The notes: generated from the sequence alone by a model not told the origin. A DNA stretch of 64,000 bases from Diadophis punctatus similis (GCA_023053685.1 JALIGW010000016.1:12220280-12284279), one strand, 5' to 3'; shown: positions 27,857-39,424, counted from the stretch's first letter. Numbers and translations are program-made.

Positions 27857-28637
27857 ATCAGGGCATTATTTTGGAAATGAAGGGAGAGAAGAAGAAAAAA
27901 AGTGAGGTGTAATATTACCTCTCAGAAACAGACACCTACTACATTTTAAATTGACAAAGCAGACATGCCATGCCTCATATTAATCACCCTAAAGGTTCCA
28001 AGAAATATAAACAGGAAGTGACAGGCAGTAACCTCATGTTGAAAGTGAAACACTTTCAGCAGTCATTGGGACCCCCAGATGTAGAATAAAAAGCAGATGC
28101 ACAGTTCAATACATTAGATCGGACAGTGACTTATGGAACACACAGACAGACAGCTAAATAAATGGAAACTTCTAAAGATACTTTTGAGGGGATTTTTTAA
28201 AAAATGTTAAAAAGGTAGAAGTTCTGAGCTGAACTAGAAGGCAAGAATGCGTTTAAGAGTAATAAAAATAATTTAAATAAAATCACTCCTTATTATTGAG
28301 AATCCTACAAAGTCAGGGCATGCATGGGCAACGCACACATTCCACAAAAGAGGAATGTTTCAACTTTATACTCAGATTTCCTCAAAAAGCCCCAAAGGAG
28401 TTTTTTTTTAAAAAAAAACTCAACGTGGAAGAACTACAGAATATTGAAAACTTGTTTTTTTAATCACTCTGAAATGTTAAGAGAGAATAGTTGCAGAATA
28501 CATAAACAGCCTGTGAAAAATCATTGGCACAAAACCTAATTGATCTCTGAATTTACAAAGGAAGAAAGTAGACAATTTCATAATCCTGTTCATGTCTACT
28601 CACCCATTCCACTGAGGTCATTTAGCTTCTGCTAGGA
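27857..28637. other. AT-rich intronic or intergenic sequence, no gene seen
   Basis: No exon, RNA gene or clear repeat was recognised. Short open frames here show no family resemblance. Confidence 0.5.
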
Positions 28638-28755
28638 ACAGGCAACTTGATGCCCTCCAGATGTTTTAGTTCTCAGCTTCTATCAGGCTCAGCCTGGGTA
28701 ACCAATGACAAGGCACTGTGGGAATTGTCATCTAAAACATCTGGAGGCCACCATG
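28638..28755. mobile_element. Foldback DNA element (CCCTCCAGATGTTTTAG arms)
   Basis: The left arm carries CCCTCCAGATGTTTTAG and the right arm its complement, CTAAAACATCTGGAGG, separated by about 70 bp. The arrangement matches a short interspersed foldback element that I recall from reptile genomes. The superfamily is not certain. A degraded relative may lie at 51895-51990. Confidence 0.6.
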
Positions 28756-29231
28756 ATGTTTTCCAGAGCTTAAGTTTATCAAAGATAAGTAGCTATATAT
28801 ATTAAATAGAATCCCTCTCCTCTTCCTGAATAGAGGATATATTAAAGCATTGTTTACAATGGGTCAGAGAGAATATAGACATAGCCTTCATTATTTTGCT
28901 AAGAAAAGTCTCCTTTTTCATATCCTGCTACATAAAGTCCCTCTAGGAATTCATCAGAGAGAAAAATGGAAATGGAACTTCCTTAATAAGCCAGAATTTG
29001 ACGTTGGTATGCTTGGGAATGACAAAATATGAGTCAGATACAATATTAAGTTCTTTTTTTGTGTTTGGTAAATTTCTGGATACTAAAGCTGATTCCACTG
29101 ATAGTAGAGATGGAAAAATGGTTGGACGTCTGTTAATACATTTTTTCATCTCCTCCTCTCATGGCTATATCATTTTGTGCAGACAGCGAAACAATTGTGA
29201 ATGCATGGTAGCACTTCTCGAAGGCCTAGAC

Positions 29232-29791
29232 CAGTGGTGGCGAACCTTTTTCGGCTCGCGTGCCGAAAAAGGGGGGGGCGCGCTCGCGCGCGCTCGCATG
29301 CCCACACCCATTCCCTCCCCCCCACGCATGCGCACAACACCCCCCCATGCTGCCTCCTGCGCATGCGCACACACCCCCCACCCCCGCACAGGCCCACTTA
29401 CCGGAGCCTGGAACGACGAAACGGAGCCTGGAACGATGAAACCGGCAAACCGGAAGTGCGAAAAAACGCACTTCTGGTTTGCCGGTATGCTGTTTTTTGC
29501 ACTCCGGAGGGTTCAGGGAAGCTCCCTGAAGCTCCGGAATGCAAAAAACTACAAAACGGACAAACCGGAAGTGCGGAAAAGTGCACTTCCGGTTTGTCCG
29601 TTTTGTAGTTTTTTGCATTCCGGAGCTTCAGGGAGCTTCCCTGAACCCTCCGGAGTGCAAAAAACAGCACACCGGCAAACCGGAAGTGCGTTTTTTCGCA
29701 CTTCCACTTTGCCGGTGGGAACCCTCGCGTGCCGGCTTCTATGGCTCCGCGTGCCAGCTCTGGCACGCGTGCCATAGGTTCGCCACCACGG
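29232..29791. mobile_element. Non-autonomous hAT-type element with long internal hairpin
   Basis: The terminal inverted repeats are CAGTGGTGGCGAACC (left) and GGTTCGCCACCACGG (right). The element is flanked by a perfect 8-bp duplication GCCTAGAC (29224-29231 and 29792-29799), diagnostic of the hAT superfamily. The left interior is GC-rich and carries CATGCGCA motifs. About 29440-29725 is a near-perfect inverted repeat with arms of about 140 bp centred near 29580. No transposase is encoded; open frames across it are products of the palindrome. Confidence 0.9.
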
Positions 29792-29966
29792 GCCTAGACA
29801 TTCTCAAAATTTTATTTAAATAAATTTTATTTATTGACTTTCACTAAGACAACACAAAGTATTTTTTGTTGCTTGCTTACCCAATAATTTTGCTATACAA
29901 GTCATATATATCAACTAGAAATATAGCCAATACCATTGTTAGTACAGTTAATTGGTAGTACCATAT

Positions 29967-30330
29967 ATAGGTAGTCCTCAATGTATGACCACGATTGAGC
30001 CCAAAATTTCGGTTACTATGTTAAATATTTGTTAAGTGAGCTTTGCCCCATTTTATGACCATTCTTGCCACCGTTGTTAAGTGAGTAACATGGTTGTTAA
30101 GTGAATCTGATTTCCCCATTGACTTTGCTTGTCAGAAGGTCGCAAAAGGTGATCACATGACCCCAGGAGACAGCAACCGCCATAAATATGAATCGGTTGC
30201 CAAGCATTTGAATGTGACCCTGGGGGTGCTGCAATGGTCATAAGTGTGAAAAATGGTCATAAGTCACTTTTTTCAGAGCTGTGGTAACTTTGAATGGCAT
30301 TAAACGAACTGTTGTTGAGGACTCTCTGTA
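29967..30330 (+). repeat. REP-A dispersed repeat, copy 1
   Basis: An interspersed repeat of about 400 bp that starts near AGGTAGTCCTCAA and ends near GAGGACTCTCTGTA, so the ends are imperfect inverted repeats. Internal landmarks are GAGCCCAAAATTTC, CCATTGACTTTGCTTG, GATCACATGACCC and CATAAGTCACTTTTTTCAG. The family is common across this window in both orientations. I recognise it as a squamate interspersed repeat but cannot name the superfamily. Confidence 0.75.
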
Positions 30331-31536
30331 TTTTTTGGGGGGAGAGCAATACAATCTTTTAAGTTGAACTTGACTTCTGGTGACTTCAAGAATACCTCTA
30401 TATTTACTGTTCTTGATAACAATACAGATTAGCACTGGTATTTTATGAGAGGTTTTCTCAACATCTCTGTGATTGATATATTTTAAATTACAGAATATCC
30501 TTGATTTAAATGTATATGGTTTTAGGCCATTTTTTTGTAACAATCGTATACAAAGTTGAACGTTATGTCCAAATAAAAACATTGACTTTTCCTTGTAGAG
30601 TTAAAATATGGCTGTGCTGTAAATCTGATCATTTGTTTCTTTGACTCTCAGTCAGAAATAGGCAACTTCTTGTCCTTTAAATGTTTGCAATATAATTCCC
30701 ATAATTTTCAGAAGTTTCCTATCCAGTCATAAGTGATAGAAAATGTGAGATAAACAAATCAAAATGAATAAACCAATTCTTGACCTCCAACTGGTAAGAA
30801 CTTTCACAAGATTATTGGGAAACAGCTTTTACAAAACTACACAACTATTTTGTAAGCTGGAAAGTCCTTATGCTACTAGGAGCCTCAGCAGACTGTCCTT
30901 CGACCAAGAAAGAAAACAGAACATCTTCCCAAAATAAATAATAATAAGTTTTTGTCCTTGGTTTAAGCGACTCACGGCACAAAAAAACAGATAAAGCAGG
31001 AAATCATTTTGAACCGCGAAAAGAAACTGTCGGTTGGAGACAACAATTTCCAGTCTATAAAACCCAAGCAGATAACACAGACTCGTTTTTTCCACTTTAA
31101 TAAAAGAACAAAATTCATGAAACTATTTTCTTCTGAACTAAAGCAATACGTCTTACTCATCCTGAGTGAGCATCCAGTAAAATGAATGCAATATTGTAGG
31201 CTGCAATCAAGCATCCTTCTCAATTGGACTTCTTTCTATCTCAGAGTGAGGAAAGTGGTCTATATCAGACACTGCTTTGCTTGCAATTCCTGTTATGCAT
31301 CACCATTGACCAAACTATCTAGGGATTGATGAGAAATACTATTTGGAAGATTATAATTACCATTATTTTTGTACACAAAGCACAAGTCCAACACTTCCAT
31401 TCTAATAGCACACTATACAGGATGAAAACTAAGAGGCAGCTTATGAATATAGGAATCCTTCCACTTTCCATTTATCCCATGCAACTTGTCCTATCCCTTC
31501 CTCACACTGGTTATGCTTTGCACTATAAGAAATACA
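30331..31536. other. AT-rich sequence, no gene seen
   Basis: No exon or confident repeat. A short stretch near 30655-30720 faintly resembles the foldback element at 28638. Confidence 0.5.
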
Positions 31537-31955
31537 GAATAACAGAGTTGGAAGGGACCATAGAGGTCTTCTAGTCCAACCCCTGCACAAGCAGGGGACT
31601 CTATGCCATTTCAGAAAAATGGCTGCTGCCCAATCTCTTCTTAAAAGCCTCCTTCCAGTGATGGAGCACCAACTTCTGAAGGCAAGCCGTTCTATTGATT
31701 GATTGTTCTGTCAGGAAATTTATCCTTGGTTGTAGGTTGCTTTTCTCCTTGATTAGTTTCCATCCATTGCTTCTTGTTCTGCATTCAGGTGCTTTGGGGA
31801 ATAGGTTGGCTCCCTCTTCTTTGTGGCAGCCTCTTAGTTATTGGAACACTGCTATCATGTCATCCCTAGTCCTTCTTTTCATTAGACCAGACATATTCAG
31901 TTCCTGCAACCGTTCTTCATGTTTTAGCCTCCAATCCAAATCATGGTTAAAACCA
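31537..31955 (-). mobile_element. CR1 LINE 3' end, 5'-truncated
   Basis: Read on minus, this ends with the CR1-like terminus (complement of AACAGAGTTGGAAGGGACC and TAGTCCAACCCCTGC). It contains the complement of the conserved 3' UTR block found on plus at 45430-45823. No reverse transcriptase remains. 5' truncation is normal for CR1. Confidence 0.85.
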
Positions 31956-32139
31956 GGCTTCGCAATAATATCACTAGGCTTTTCCAGAGTCCAATCATTT
32001 CACCAAAGGCCACTAGTGTCAATCTACTTTAGTTGGTTCTGATTTTCTGAAGAGCAGAAAATGAACCTAGAAGCTACATGAACCATCTAACTTCGCACAG
32101 GATTGCTTAACAAACCTGATAGCTTTCTAAGTTGAGCCT

Positions 32140-32376
32140 TGGTGGCGCAGTGGTTAGAGTGCAGTACTGCACGATATTTCTGCTGCCTGCCGGCTGCCTG
32201 AAATTTGGCAGTTCAAATCCCACCAGGCTCAAGGTTGACTCAGCCTTCCAATCCTTCCGAGGTGGGTAAAATGAGGACCCAAAGTGTTGGGGGCAATATG
32301 CTGACTCTGTAAACCGCTTAGAGAGGGCTGTAAAACACTGTAAAGCGGTATATAAGTCTAAGTGCTATTGCTAAGT
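32140..32376 (+). repeat. tRNA-derived SINE (GGTGGCGCAGTGGTTAGAG family)
   Basis: The tRNA-like head is TGGTGGCGCAGTGGTTAGAG with B-box-like CAGTTCAAATCCC. It is followed by CAAGGTTGACTCAGCC, GTGGGTAAAATGAGGACC and TGTAAACCGCTTAGAGAGG, ending in AAGTGCTATTGCT. Further copies lie at 35570 (minus), 52748 (plus), 57345 (minus) and 63826 (plus, cut by the window edge). Confidence 0.88.
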
Positions 32377-33083
32377 TTTGCCCCTCTCACAAAGTAAACC
32401 AATAAGTTGAGAAGGTCCTCCATCAAAAAGAGAATCACAAACAGTTATGGTACAGTTCAAATGTAGACAATTAAAGCACACAAACCTATGAGTGGCTTTC
32501 CAAGCACAGGTCTGGCCTAACTATGTTTAGAGACCCAAAAGGCACATGATTACTATTTTTCATAGCTGCAGTGCTATCAGGCAATTTGTGAATGTACAAG
32601 GTTAATGTAATCACAATAGGACTTTTCTTGCTGTTATCTTAAGGAAAGGAGAACCTTCAGCATACTCCAGTCCTCCAAACAGATGAACAAATTAAGAAAA
32701 AATAGCTGCAGTGAAAGAAAAGAGCATTTTGTTAACTTTGAGTGTAGTAACTTTAAGCATCCAAATATGTTCAAGTTCTAGAATACTAGACTTTATTAAA
32801 AGAAAGTACTCTATTTACATTACATTTGATCAAATATTTGCTGAAGGAGAAAGCTACTGGAAACTGTTTACTGTTCTGAAATCCTGAAAGAGCTACAAAG
32901 CTTGGAAAAATACAAGACTTTATCATTTTCCCAAATGGCACTTGAATTACGAGTTAACTTTCTGCACAGTTTAATTATTTACTTTCAAGTGCCTTATTCT
33001 TAATGAAGGTGCAATCATTTAAGAAACCTTTTGCCCGATTTATTCCTTAAGCTAAGAAGGGGAAGTATAAAAAGAACACACCA
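32377..33083. other. AT-rich sequence, no gene seen
   Basis: No exon, RNA gene or recognised repeat. Confidence 0.5.
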
Positions 33084-33091
33084 TATACTCT

Positions 33092-33627
33092 TTTTTAAAA
33101 AAATAATTTTTATTGAGTTTTTCAACATTTAAAATCACATATTCACTTCTACAGCTATCCATTATTGGCAGGGGCGGGTTGCTCTCGAAGTTGCTACCGG
33201 TGCGCTGTGCGTGCATCTCCATGTTTCATGCGTGCATGCGCACACTACATGCGCCCCTCATGGGATTTTGCTTCTGCACATGCGCAGAAGCAAAATCGCA
33301 TGAGGAGACACGTGCATGCGCGCGTGATTTCAGCGATTTTTTTGCTTCCGCGATGCACGAAAGCAAAAAAATGCCCAAATCTCACACACACACACACGTC
33401 CCCTCACAAGATTTTGCTTCCGCGCATGCGCAGGAACCAAAAAAACCCAAAAAATTCTGAAAAAAAGATGGCGACACGCGACGGACCAGTGAAGACGACG
33501 GACCGGTGTCGCGCACAAATTACGTCATCGGCCGGCCGCTACCGATGCGGTAGAGTGGACCGCACCGGTAGGAACCCACCACTGATTATCGGTATCAATC
33601 CTAATTTCAAATTTCCTAATCCTAGCC
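33092..33627 (-). mobile_element. L1-like LINE 3' end, split by a hAT-type element
   Basis: Read on minus, it ends in an A-rich tail (poly-T at 33091-33115 on plus, with a poly-A-signal-like run). It is flanked by an 8-bp direct repeat TATACTCT (33084-33091 and 33628-33635). Only about 120 bp of the LINE is present; the rest of the interval is the hAT-type insertion at 33169-33584. Assignment to L1 rests on the A-rich tail and the target duplication only. Confidence 0.55.
33169..33584. mobile_element. GC-rich non-autonomous hAT-type element (CAGGGGCGGGTT family, copy 1)
   Basis: Ends are CAGGGGCGGGTTGCTCTCG and GGTAGGAACCCACCACTG. Flanking 8-mers are ATTATTGG (33161-33168) and ATTATCGG (33585-33592), a 7/8 match. 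The interior has an NRF1-like CGCGCATGCGCA (33421) and a YY1-like AAGATGGCG (33465). Sister copies are at 38001 and 53911, with a more distant one at 49009. No transposase is encoded. Confidence 0.85.
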
Positions 33628-33748
33628 TATACTCTCGCAATGTTTCTGCATGGGATAAAGGTTACTTGAGGTTATTTGGGGTAGAGGCAAATAGAGGAGA
33701 AAAGTATGCAAATTAAAAACTCACAACATTATTCCAGAGGAGGTGATA

Positions 33749-34120
33749 TAGGTGGTACTCAACATTCACTCATTATTGTTCATAATTAAAATGGTGCTGA
33801 AAAACATGACTTAAACATGAGCTCACATATATGATTGTGCAATATGTCTGAAGTCACTTGATTACAATTCAGGAACTTCGCAATCATTTTTACAAGATAT
33901 TTCAGAGCCCCAGGGTCACATGATTGCTATTTGCAAGCTTCCCAGGCACTTCCAACATGCAAAATCAATGGAGGAAGCCAGATTTGCTTAATGACCGCAC
34001 GATTCACTTAATGACCATGATGATCTCCTTAACCACTGTTGCAAAAAATCGGGCACAACTCCTCTCTTAGCGATGCAAGTTCCAGTCCCTATTGTGGTCT
34101 TAAGTCGAGGACTCTCTGTA
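33749..34120 (-). repeat. REP-A dispersed repeat, copy 2
   Basis: Reverse orientation relative to copy 1: complement landmarks CCCAGGGTCACATGATT, CAAAATCAATGGAGGAAGC and GATTCACTTAATGACC. It ends at GTCGAGGACTCTCTGTA. The 5' third (33770-33870) is degraded. Confidence 0.7.
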
Positions 34121-35149
34121 AATCAATATTTCCAAATTACAAAGTCTCCAACCATCAACCCTGCAAGTTATTTTAACCGAAGCTCAGCTGGCACATTGAC
34201 TCTGAAGAATTTCGGGTGCAAAACTGATCAGCAAAAGAAAACAACGCATTAAAAGCACAAGAGGAGAGTGTGGTTCACGCAACGTGAACTTGAAAGGATT
34301 TTGTCTACCACACAAAAACCAGAGCTACTGCCAAAAACCCTCCAGAAGGTAGTTTCCGCTGAAATTCAGTGGAATTTCTCAGGCCTGGAGAAGAAACCAT
34401 TCCCCCCCCCCCTCCTTTCCTTTCAAGCAAAGTCCTATCAAAGTAAACAAATTCTGCAGAACCGTGAGAAATATGTGCTTTTTCTAAGCTTAGATTTCAG
34501 CGTATTTTTAACTGTAGCAAGTGTTAGCATTCAGATGTGAGCTAAAGTTTAAACACAGCGGAATCCATCACTATATTTGGTGCAAGCAAACTACACCACA
34601 ATCAACATTGAGAAAAGGAGCCCAAATTTTAGCCTGGGAAAGGAAGGAGCAGGGAGCTGTGTAAATCCACAGGGCATTCTAAATCTCTTAAGCATATTTA
34701 AGAGATTGGAAAACAAAAAGAGATTGGAAAACATATTTAAGAGATAGGCAAAGAAAAACAGATCACAACCTCTTGTTTTATCACAAATCTCACTTTGCGA
34801 CGGGTTTTTGAACTAACCTTCTTCTACAGACTATTTGCAAAGATAAAGTAGAGAAATCATGTGTAATTTTACATCACTTAAAGCTGTTTAGATTAGAAGT
34901 GAGATTAAGATAATGGTTTTTTAGCAGACGTCTTGCTCAGGGGATAAATGGTTTATAATATTCAACATTAGCTTAGTACAAGGTAGATTGTTCCCTAGTT
35001 TTATATACAGTATATACACTGCACATTGTCAAGTCTACTTCAAACATAACTGGCTATGTTTTCCACATTTTTTAATAGAGTATAAAATTTATGTCACCCT
35101 TAAAAAAAATCATTTATTCTCACGTGTTTATAGAATAATAAACCACTCC
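34121..35149. other. AT-rich sequence, no gene seen
   Basis: A small local direct repeat of AGAGATTGGAAAACA occurs at about 34697-34745. Nothing else was recognised. Confidence 0.5.
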
Positions 35150-35565
35150 ATCGGTTGTACAGAGATGTAGACTATAGTCATGAAAGTTTATATCCACCAA
35201 AACTAGAAAATTTAGAACTCCGCCACCTTCGATCTGACTTAAGTGTAGCACACAAAATTATATGCTACAATGTCCTACCTGTCAATGACTACTTCAGCTT
35301 CAACCGTAACAATACACGATCTCGCAATAGATACAAACTTAATGTAAACCGCTCCAGACTTGATTGCAAAAAATTCGACTTCAGCAACAGAGTGGTCAAT
35401 GCCTGGAATACATTACCTGACTCTGTAGTTTTTTCCCCAAACCCCCAAAACTTTAACCTTAAACTGTCTACCATTGACCTCACCCCATTCCTAAGAGGTC
35501 AGTAAGGGGTGTGCATAAGCGCACCAGTGTGCCTACCGTCCCTGTCCTACTGTCCCCATGTATTT
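35150..35565 (+). mobile_element. CR1/L3-like LINE, C-terminal end of ORF2 and start of 3' UTR
   Basis: An open frame (35155-35505) encodes a C-terminal reverse-transcriptase tail of the CR1/jockey type. LENLELRHLRSDL lies near its residues 18-30, and SNRVVNAWNTLPDSVV near residues 77-93, which is the conserved end of such proteins. The frame ends at LTPFLRGQ, followed by a short 3' UTR before a SINE begins at about 35570. The catalytic YADD region and everything upstream are missing, so this is a dead 5'-truncated copy. Assignment to the snake L3 subgroup is from memory. Confidence 0.75.
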
Positions 35566-35569
35566 CGTA

Positions 35570-35825
35570 AAATATCATATTTATTTATTTGTGAGATTTA
35601 TATACCGCCTCACAGTGCAAGCACTCTCTAAGCGGTTTACACCAGTAAGCAATGTATATTTATATTGCCCCCAACAATCTGGGTCCTCATTTTACCTACC
35701 TCAGAAGGATGGAAGGCTGAGTCAACCTTGAGCCGGTGACATTTGAACCGCTGACCTGTGGATCACAGTCAGCTAAAATGGCCTGCAGTACCTGCCTCTA
35801 ACTGCTGCGCCACCTCGGCTCTGGC
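35570..35825 (-). repeat. tRNA-derived SINE (GGCGCAGTGGTTAGAG family), minus copy
   Basis: Reverse complement of the SINE at 32140. On plus it begins with TATTTATTTATTTGTGAG and TATATACCGCC and ends with CTGCGCCACCTCGGCTC. It abuts the LINE fragment at 35150-35565. Confidence 0.85.
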
Positions 35826-36240
35826 TTTATGGCCATTACTGACTTGCCGTAGAAAAGTTTCCAGATACCTTAACAAAAGGAAATGTATTTTCACAGTAGA
35901 ATTCACACCATATCAACTCTGACAAGATCTATATGAATCTTTGTCCTTGCCAATTCACATAAAACAACCAAATGTATTAAATGCCCATCTTCAGAGCATG
36001 TAATATTCAGTGAAAACCAATTTGCAATTTCCTTAATAGGAAACTAAAAAACTTCACTTCATGAAACTCAGCAAGCTGATATACTAATTAATATCTCTGG
36101 CCAAATAACCATTGAGGAAGAAGCAGAATCCCAGCATCCCTGCTCCTGCTGAAGAACGGGAGGGGGAGGGGGTCCACCCAGATGGTTCTGGCTCCAGAGG
36201 ATTCATTTTCTCTTGAAAAGGACTGAGCAGTGGCATCATG
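35826..36240. other. No gene or clear repeat seen
   Basis: AT-rich sequence. A purine-rich GGGAGGGGGAGGGGG run lies near 36159. Confidence 0.5.
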
Positions 36241-36365
36241 TACTCAAAACCATGCTTGTACTTTATATATTCATATTAATGTTTATACTTTGCTTGTATT
36301 CATATACATGCTTGACAAAATAAATAAAATAAATAAATAAAAATAAATATCAATAATAAAAATAA
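36241..36365 (+). mobile_element. LINE 3' tail with ATAAA-type microsatellite
   Basis: TGTATTCATATACATGC followed by TTGACAAAATAAATAAA and an AT-rich microsatellite tail. This pattern marks the 3' end of CR1/L2-type LINEs in squamates. No coding part is retained. Confidence 0.5.
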
Positions 36366-36996
36366 TATTTTTCAAACTGTCAGAAGATTCTTTGATGGCT
36401 TTGCTGTAGCAGGTAGAATCAACCTTTCAGAAACATTCTGAAATATTTTTAGGTCTGATAAAGCCATAGTCTTTTGTTTTATGTCATTATATCAGAAGCT
36501 GTAAAGAAATCAAACCCATTTTACTGTGTTCTTGAAAAAAAAAACCTGCCTGATGCATTTCTCCAAACTAAGAAAAGATTTTAAAGACCTATTTCTTAAA
36601 ATGCCTCTCATGATATTCCCCAAAATGTGACATTAATACTAATGATGGAATTATGGACCATCCATTGCAATCAAAAATTCTGATATTAACCTAAGTAACA
36701 ACAAACAAGGAATCCTGTTTTTGTATGTACCCAGTTTTTTTTTTTTAGAAAAGAGGACATTGGTATATTTCCCTAAGGTCCTACAAATTCAGGAGACGGA
36801 TCAACAATTTCATTCATGCAAACTGATCAATTAAAATATAACCCAAATATTACCTTTTTTTTGAAGCACTGTTTTGATGAAAAAAAGTATACCTATAAAA
36901 TAGAGATATCAGATTGACAGATGATGCAATTAGAAGAAAGCCCAAATTTGATAAATAAGATTATAGCACCTGATTTTGTAGTCTCAATGCAGATTT
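36366..36996. other. AT-rich sequence, no gene seen
   Basis: Homopolymer A and T runs only; no exon or repeat family recognised. Confidence 0.5.
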
Positions 36997-37004
36997 AACT
37001 AGAT

Positions 37005-37382
37005 CAGTGATGGCGAACCTTTTAGATACCGAGTGCCCAAATTGCACGTGGGCGCATGCCCAAACTGAAAGGTGTGCGCGCATTTGTGAACATGTGTGAA
37101 TGTGCGAATGTGTGGATATGCATGAACGTGCGCATGGGCGGACATGCGCAGCAGAGACCCGAAGACCACCTGGCCGGCGGGAGGCGGGGCATCCCAACAC
37201 TGGCAGCGCGGCAAGAGGTAAGATATTTTTCTTTCGTGAGCTGCTGTTTCGTAATTTGCAGGGAAACAGAAGCTCACGAAAGAAACACCACAGAGATCTG
37301 ACCTGGGGCGACGGTGCGCGTGCCAGCAGAGAGGGCTCTGCGTGCCACCTCTGGCACACCTGCCATATGTTCGCCATCATGG
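37005..37382. mobile_element. Non-autonomous hAT-type element (CAGTGATGGCGAACC family)
   Basis: Ends are CAGTGATGGCGAACC and TTCGCCATCATGG. The flanks AACTAGAT (36997-37004) and AATAGATG (from 37383) are only approximate duplications. Related by its ends to the elements at 29232 and 58313. The interior has an inverted repeat around TTTCGTGAGCT (near 37233 and 37271). Confidence 0.78.
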
Positions 37383-37390
37383 AATAGATG

Positions 37391-37992
37391 AATGCTATGT
37401 GTCTGGGACACCCAAGTAAGGTTACCTGATCCTATGAACTAACATAGAGTTTAAATTTCCTAGAGATGTGAGTGCTTTGTATATGAGTCCAGGAAAAAGA
37501 AAAGCTGCAAAGAGATAGCTGCTTTAAAGAATTGGAGACAGGTTCCATATTTGCAATCCTCCATGTATCAAAGCACTTTCTAAAAACTGAGTCCAAAGTG
37601 CTTAACAAATCTAAAATTTAAATTAATGAAGTATCACTTTACCCAGGTTTTAATTAATTCCAACTATTTAGAAATTCCAATTCCTATCATAAGAACACAT
37701 AAATCAACCATCTTAAAAAAACCTCTTAGTCTCACAACACACAATCAAATCTAAGTTTAGCAACATAGCATAGCATAGCAACCTTTCAAATTCTGGCTAA
37801 AATGAAGAAGACATGGCATCACAAATACTGTATGGGACCAAGGAGCGTAGGGTCCTAGGCACCTTCTAGATCTAGAGAAAATGACTAGAGACATTACTTC
37901 CATAAGGGTGACTTTGATTGTTAATGTGATTATTTTATTCTAAACTCACCAGTATGGGGACTTCACTGGGCAAAGCATACCCTGTGAACATG
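37391..37992. other. No gene seen
   Basis: AT-rich, with a short (AGCAT)n-like run at 37757-37782. No exon recognised. Confidence 0.5.
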
Positions 37993-38000
37993 GTCACTAT

Positions 38001-38270
38001 CAGGGGCGGGTTGCTCTCGAAGTTGCTACTGGTGCGCTGCGCGTGCATCTCCACGCTTCGTGCGCACATGTGCACACTACACGCGTGCGCCCCTTGCGCA
38101 ATTTTGCTTCCACGCATGCGCAGGAAGCAAAAAAAGCCCCAAAATTCTGATAAAAAGATGGCGACGCGCGTCGGACCGGTGAAGATGACGGACCGGTGTC
38201 GCGTGCAAATTACGTAATCGGCCGCTACTGGTGCGGTAGAGTGGACCGCACCGGTAGGAACCCACCACTG
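38001..38270. mobile_element. GC-rich non-autonomous hAT-type element (CAGGGGCGGGTT family, copy 2)
   Basis: Ends CAGGGGCGGGTTGC and GGAACCCACCACTG are flanked by a perfect 8-bp duplication GTCACTAT (37993-38000 and 38271-38278). It is a 270-bp deletion derivative of the 33169 copy and retains ACGCATGCGCA (38112) and AAGATGGCG (38155). Confidence 0.92.
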
Positions 38271-38278
38271 GTCACTAT

Positions 38279-39027
38279 GCAGGAGGATTAAAAGAATTCA
38301 ATGGTCCAAGTTTTAAAATTATCTTAACAAATCCCCTCACAACATGCCAATTCTCTATGAATTTTCACTAAACTGAATTAAAACATGCCACTGCCTTAAT
38401 ACGTTTGGCAACTAAGTTCTGTTCTTTTAGGCAGCACCAGATGGCAAATGAGGACCAGGCAACCCAACCGGCATACTAAGTTTAGACTACAGAATTAGGG
38501 TAAACACTAGATGGCAGCAAAAACTTAGTTTTATGGATTTCTTTACTGCCAGCTAGTGGTCACTCTAGGTTTTTCAGCACAGACATTTGCTCATGGATTA
38601 TTTGTGAGCGCCACACAAATTTAAATATGTGAATAATTATTAACTGTGTGTATGGCAGAGACAGAGATACTTATTTTAGCCTGCTGACAGAACATTTGGT
38701 GACCATAAGATCTATACAACAAAATGAAACTCTTGTCCCTCTACCCTTCACAACAGACTACAAGAAAAACAATGTTGTTGTTTTTCTTTCTTTCCTACTT
38801 AGGGTTTCTGTCTCCCGGGCATATTTTAGATAAGGGTCAAACCAACAATACAGGAAGTTAAAAACTCTCTACGTTTATTGCACAGGTTAAAAGAAAATGT
38901 AAATAACATTGTGGAAGGGAGACAGCAGCAACCAGAGAAGGAATTTAACTAGTCTACTGTTGTCTAAAGGAAGACTTAATCCTCCCAAGCTGATAGCTCT
39001 TTTAAAGGAAAACCCTCCCAGTTTTAT
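38279..39027. other. No gene seen; short inverted CTCF-like motif pair
   Basis: At 38507-38565, ACTAGATGGCAG and CTGCCAGCTAGT form an inverted pair about 30 bp apart. Each resembles the CTCF core consensus. Otherwise nothing was recognised. Confidence 0.4.
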
Positions 39028-39182
39028 CCCAAAGGTGCTTTTTTAAGAGGCAATTGGATCTTCTGGGGTTTTTTTGAAGACGTTTCGCTTCTCAGAGTTG
39101 AAGAAGCTTCTTGGATGAGAAGCGAAACATCTTCAAAGAAAAACCAGAAAGTCCAGTTGCCTCTTGAAGAAGCACCTTTGGG
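39028..39182. mobile_element. Foldback element with arms of about 66 bp
   Basis: The left arm starts CCCAAAGGTGCTTTTTTAAG and ends near GTTTCGCTTCTCA. The right arm is its near-complement from TGAGAAGCGAAAC to GCACCTTTGGG. The loop contains GAAGAAGCTTCTT. This is a widespread vertebrate interspersed pattern; the superfamily is uncertain. Confidence 0.65.
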
Positions 39183-39424
39183 ACAACCATGACCTGGATG
39201 GCTGAGAATCTCCACAGACATCCTCCCAGTTTTACTGGGAAATATCCTCTCTGGGAAAACAATGGTTTGGAAGGGAAGATTTTCAACAGCACTACTACAA
39301 GGTGTGGGGGGGGGGGGAACCTGATCTAGATAATTATCAACTCAAAAGTTCTAACTTGAGGCACATATAACCAAGCTCTAATTATCTTTTTAACTTGTAG
39401 GTTCACACACTCTTTCTCAGAAAT

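Noticed and set aside
29165..29823. Cluster of long open frames on both strands
   Set aside because: They cross the palindromic, GC-rich hAT-type element; the two strands give similar peptides because of the inverted repeat.
33113..33716. 115- and 183-codon open frames
   Set aside because: They lie across a GC-rich non-coding hAT-type element and have no family resemblance.
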